Part shown: one piece after another, positions 5,960 through 7,257 of the stretch | How the letters are laid out: the number at the start of each line of letters is the position of its first letter | How positions within the stretch are numbered: position 1 is the stretch's first letter | Notes under the pieces: generated by a model | Database searches by the model: none | What the model was told of the DNA's origin: nothing | Seen by the model: only the letters and a program-made list of their open reading frames with translations | NCBI GenBank assembly: GCA_002683775.1 | Contig: NYTT01000035.1 | Span: forward strand, 1 to 7,257 | DNA: 7,257 bases | DNA from: Flavobacteriales bacterium | GTDB taxonomy: Bacteria; Bacteroidota; Bacteroidia; Flavobacteriales; BACL11 | Direction of reading: 5' to 3' | Position numbers and translations under genes: made by a program

Positions 5960-7219
5960 TTATCGAAAAAATGTTTGTTTTCTATCAGGACCAACTGATA
6001 CGATTGAAATTGGCACTTCTAATGTTTGTTCTAGCCATGAAATATATTTGTGAACAGTTTCAGGTGCTTTAGAAAGGTTGTCTAAGTTCATTAAATCCTC
6101 TTCCCATCCATCTAAATCTTTGTATATAGGTATTAATTTATCATTATCTTCAAATGGTAAATAATCAATCTTTTTGCCATCAAGTTCATAATGAGTACAA
6201 GCTTTTATTTTTTTAATTCCTGAAAGAACATCTGCTTTCATCATCATAAGTTGTGTTACTCCATTAATATTAATTGCATATTTTAATGCTGGTATATCAA
6301 TCCAACCACACCTTCTAGCTCTACCTGTAGTTGACCCAAATTCATTGCCAATCTTAGCTAATCGTTCACCCGTTTCATTAAATAATTCAGATGGAAAAGG
6401 ACCACTTCCTACTCTTGTACAGTAGGCCTTAAATATTCCAAATACCTCTCCAATATTATTTGGAGCAATACCAAGACCAGTGCAAGCCCCAGCTGTTATT
6501 GTATTTGATGATGTAACAAAAGGGTAAGACCCAAAGTCAATATCCAGAAGTGTTCCCTGTGCACCTTCAGCTAATATTTTTTTTCCATTTTTGATAGCAT
6601 TGTGGATATAGTGTTCGCTTTCGATATGATTAAATTTTCTTAAAGTTTCTAACGAATGGAACCATTCTTTTTCTAATTCTTCAAGCTTGTAATCAAAATC
6701 ATAGAAATCTAATATTTGAAGGTGCTTCCTTTTCAGTTTTTCATATTTTTCTTTAAATTTTGAAGACGATATGTCGCCTACTCTAATGCCATTTCTTCCA
6801 GTTTTATCCATGTAAGTTGGTCCAATTCCTTTTAAAGTAGAACCTATTTTCTCTTTTCCTTTTGCGCGTTCTGAAGCAGCATCTATTAGTTTATGTGTTG
6901 GTAAAATTAAATGAGCCTTTTTTGATATAAGTAGTTCAGAAATTGTGTGGTTTAATTTTTCTAATCCGAAAATTTCTTTTTGGAATATAACTGGATCAAT
7001 AACTACACCGTTACCAATTAGATTCACTACGCCTTTATGAAAAATTCCTGAAGGAATAGTATGAAGAACATGCTTGATGCCATCAAATTCAAGAGTATGT
7101 CCTGCATTAGGTCCCCCTTGGAATCTAGCAATAATATCATATTTAGATGTTAAAACATCAACAATTTTCCCTTTCCCTTCATCTCCCCATTGTAGTCCTA
7201 ATAAGACGTCTGCTTTCAT
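5960..7219 (-). CDS. purA: Adenylosuccinate synthetase
   Basis: PurA makes adenylosuccinate from IMP, L-aspartate and GTP, the first committed step from IMP to AMP, in the cytosol. The 419-residue protein carries the family signature QWGDEGKGK at 10-18, with Asp13 as catalytic base and the GTP-binding loop. GPNAGHT at 36-42 has the catalytic His41, and the IMP-binding signature GIGPTYMDK is at 131-139. EGAQGTLLDIDFG lies near 216-228 and TTGRARRCGWID near 293-304, covering the aspartate and IMP-binding arginines. SVGPDRKQT, a guanine-site-type motif, lies near the C-terminus. Length is close to the usual 420-432, so the gene is complete. The ATG at 7219 places the first motif at the family's normal distance from the N-terminus. 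No TAnnTTTG box is seen in the 38 bases upstream, so it may be transcribed from a gene beyond the window edge. It is followed directly by the OstA-like gene. Confidence 0.97.
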   Translation of the reverse strand: MKADVLLGLQWGDEGKGKIVDVLTSKYDIIARFQGGPNAGHTLEFDGIKHVLHTIPSGIFHKGVVNLIGNGVVIDPVIFQKEIFGLEKLNHTISELLISKKAHLILPTHKLIDAASERAKGKEKIGSTLKGIGPTYMDKTGRNGIRVGDISSSKFKEKYEKLKRKHLQILDFYDFDYKLEELEKEWFHSLETLRKFNHIESEHYIHNAIKNGKKILAEGAQGTLLDIDFGSYPFVTSSNTITAGACTGLGIAPNNIGEVFGIFKAYCTRVGSGPFPSELFNETGERLAKIGNEFGSTTGRARRCGWIDIPALKYAININGVTQLMMMKADVLSGIKKIKACTHYELDGKKIDYLPFEDNDKLIPIYKDLDGWEEDLMNLDNLSKAPETVHKYISWLEQTLEVPISIVSVGPDRKQTFFR

Positions 7220-7257
7220 TTGATTATCTAATTCTTAATTTTTAATTTTTTTCTGAC

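Noticed and set aside
7220..7257. Possible end of an upstream minus-strand gene before purA
   Set aside because: All three minus-strand frames meet a stop within about ten codons and none gives a recognisable C-terminus; no promoter box is seen either.

Overview
The window is very AT-rich (roughly 30% GC by eye). It carries the marks of a Bacteroidota genome, most likely of the Flavobacteriales. TAnnTTTG-type -7 promoter boxes sit just upstream of genes, Shine-Dalgarno sequences are absent, signal peptides end in Ala-Gln or Ser-Gln, and there is a TPR/PD40/OmpA outer-membrane protein and an OstA-like protein of the Bacteroidota kind. Gene density is very high: the two longest gaps between genes are about 65 bases each. 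No tRNA, rRNA, CRISPR array, insertion sequence or other mobile element is visible.

Layout from left to right. (1) Positions 1-46, minus strand, hold the first 15 codons of a secreted or membrane protein cut by the window edge, with its own -7 box at 64-71. (2) Positions 113-2156, minus strand, hold an apparent two-gene operon. A bifunctional glutamate formimidoyltransferase/formimidotetrahydrofolate cyclodeaminase (ftcD) is followed after 7 bases by a small zinc-ribbon PhnA/YjdM-family protein. (3) Positions 2157-2219 are a compact divergent promoter region. (4) Positions 2220-4471, plus strand, hold queE (7-carboxy-7-deazaguanine synthase), overlapping by one base (TAATG) with a TPR-PD40-OmpA envelope protein. 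(5) Positions 4454-7219, minus strand, hold purA (adenylosuccinate synthetase) followed by an OstA/LptA-like protein. The OstA gene starts with TTG one codon after the purA stop, in the same frame. Its 3' end overlaps the convergent OmpA-family gene by 18 bases.

The genes are mostly housekeeping: purine synthesis (purA), deazapurine/queuosine precursor synthesis (queE), histidine-derived one-carbon transfer to folate (ftcD), and outer-membrane biogenesis or architecture (OmpA-family and OstA-like proteins). I see no new defence, mobile or biosynthetic system. The points worth a second look are architectural: a PorE-like domain layout without the carboxypeptidase-regulatory domain, an in-frame TAA-ATA-TTG junction between purA and the OstA-like gene, a codon-register convergent overlap, and a queE promoter box only four bases from its start codon.
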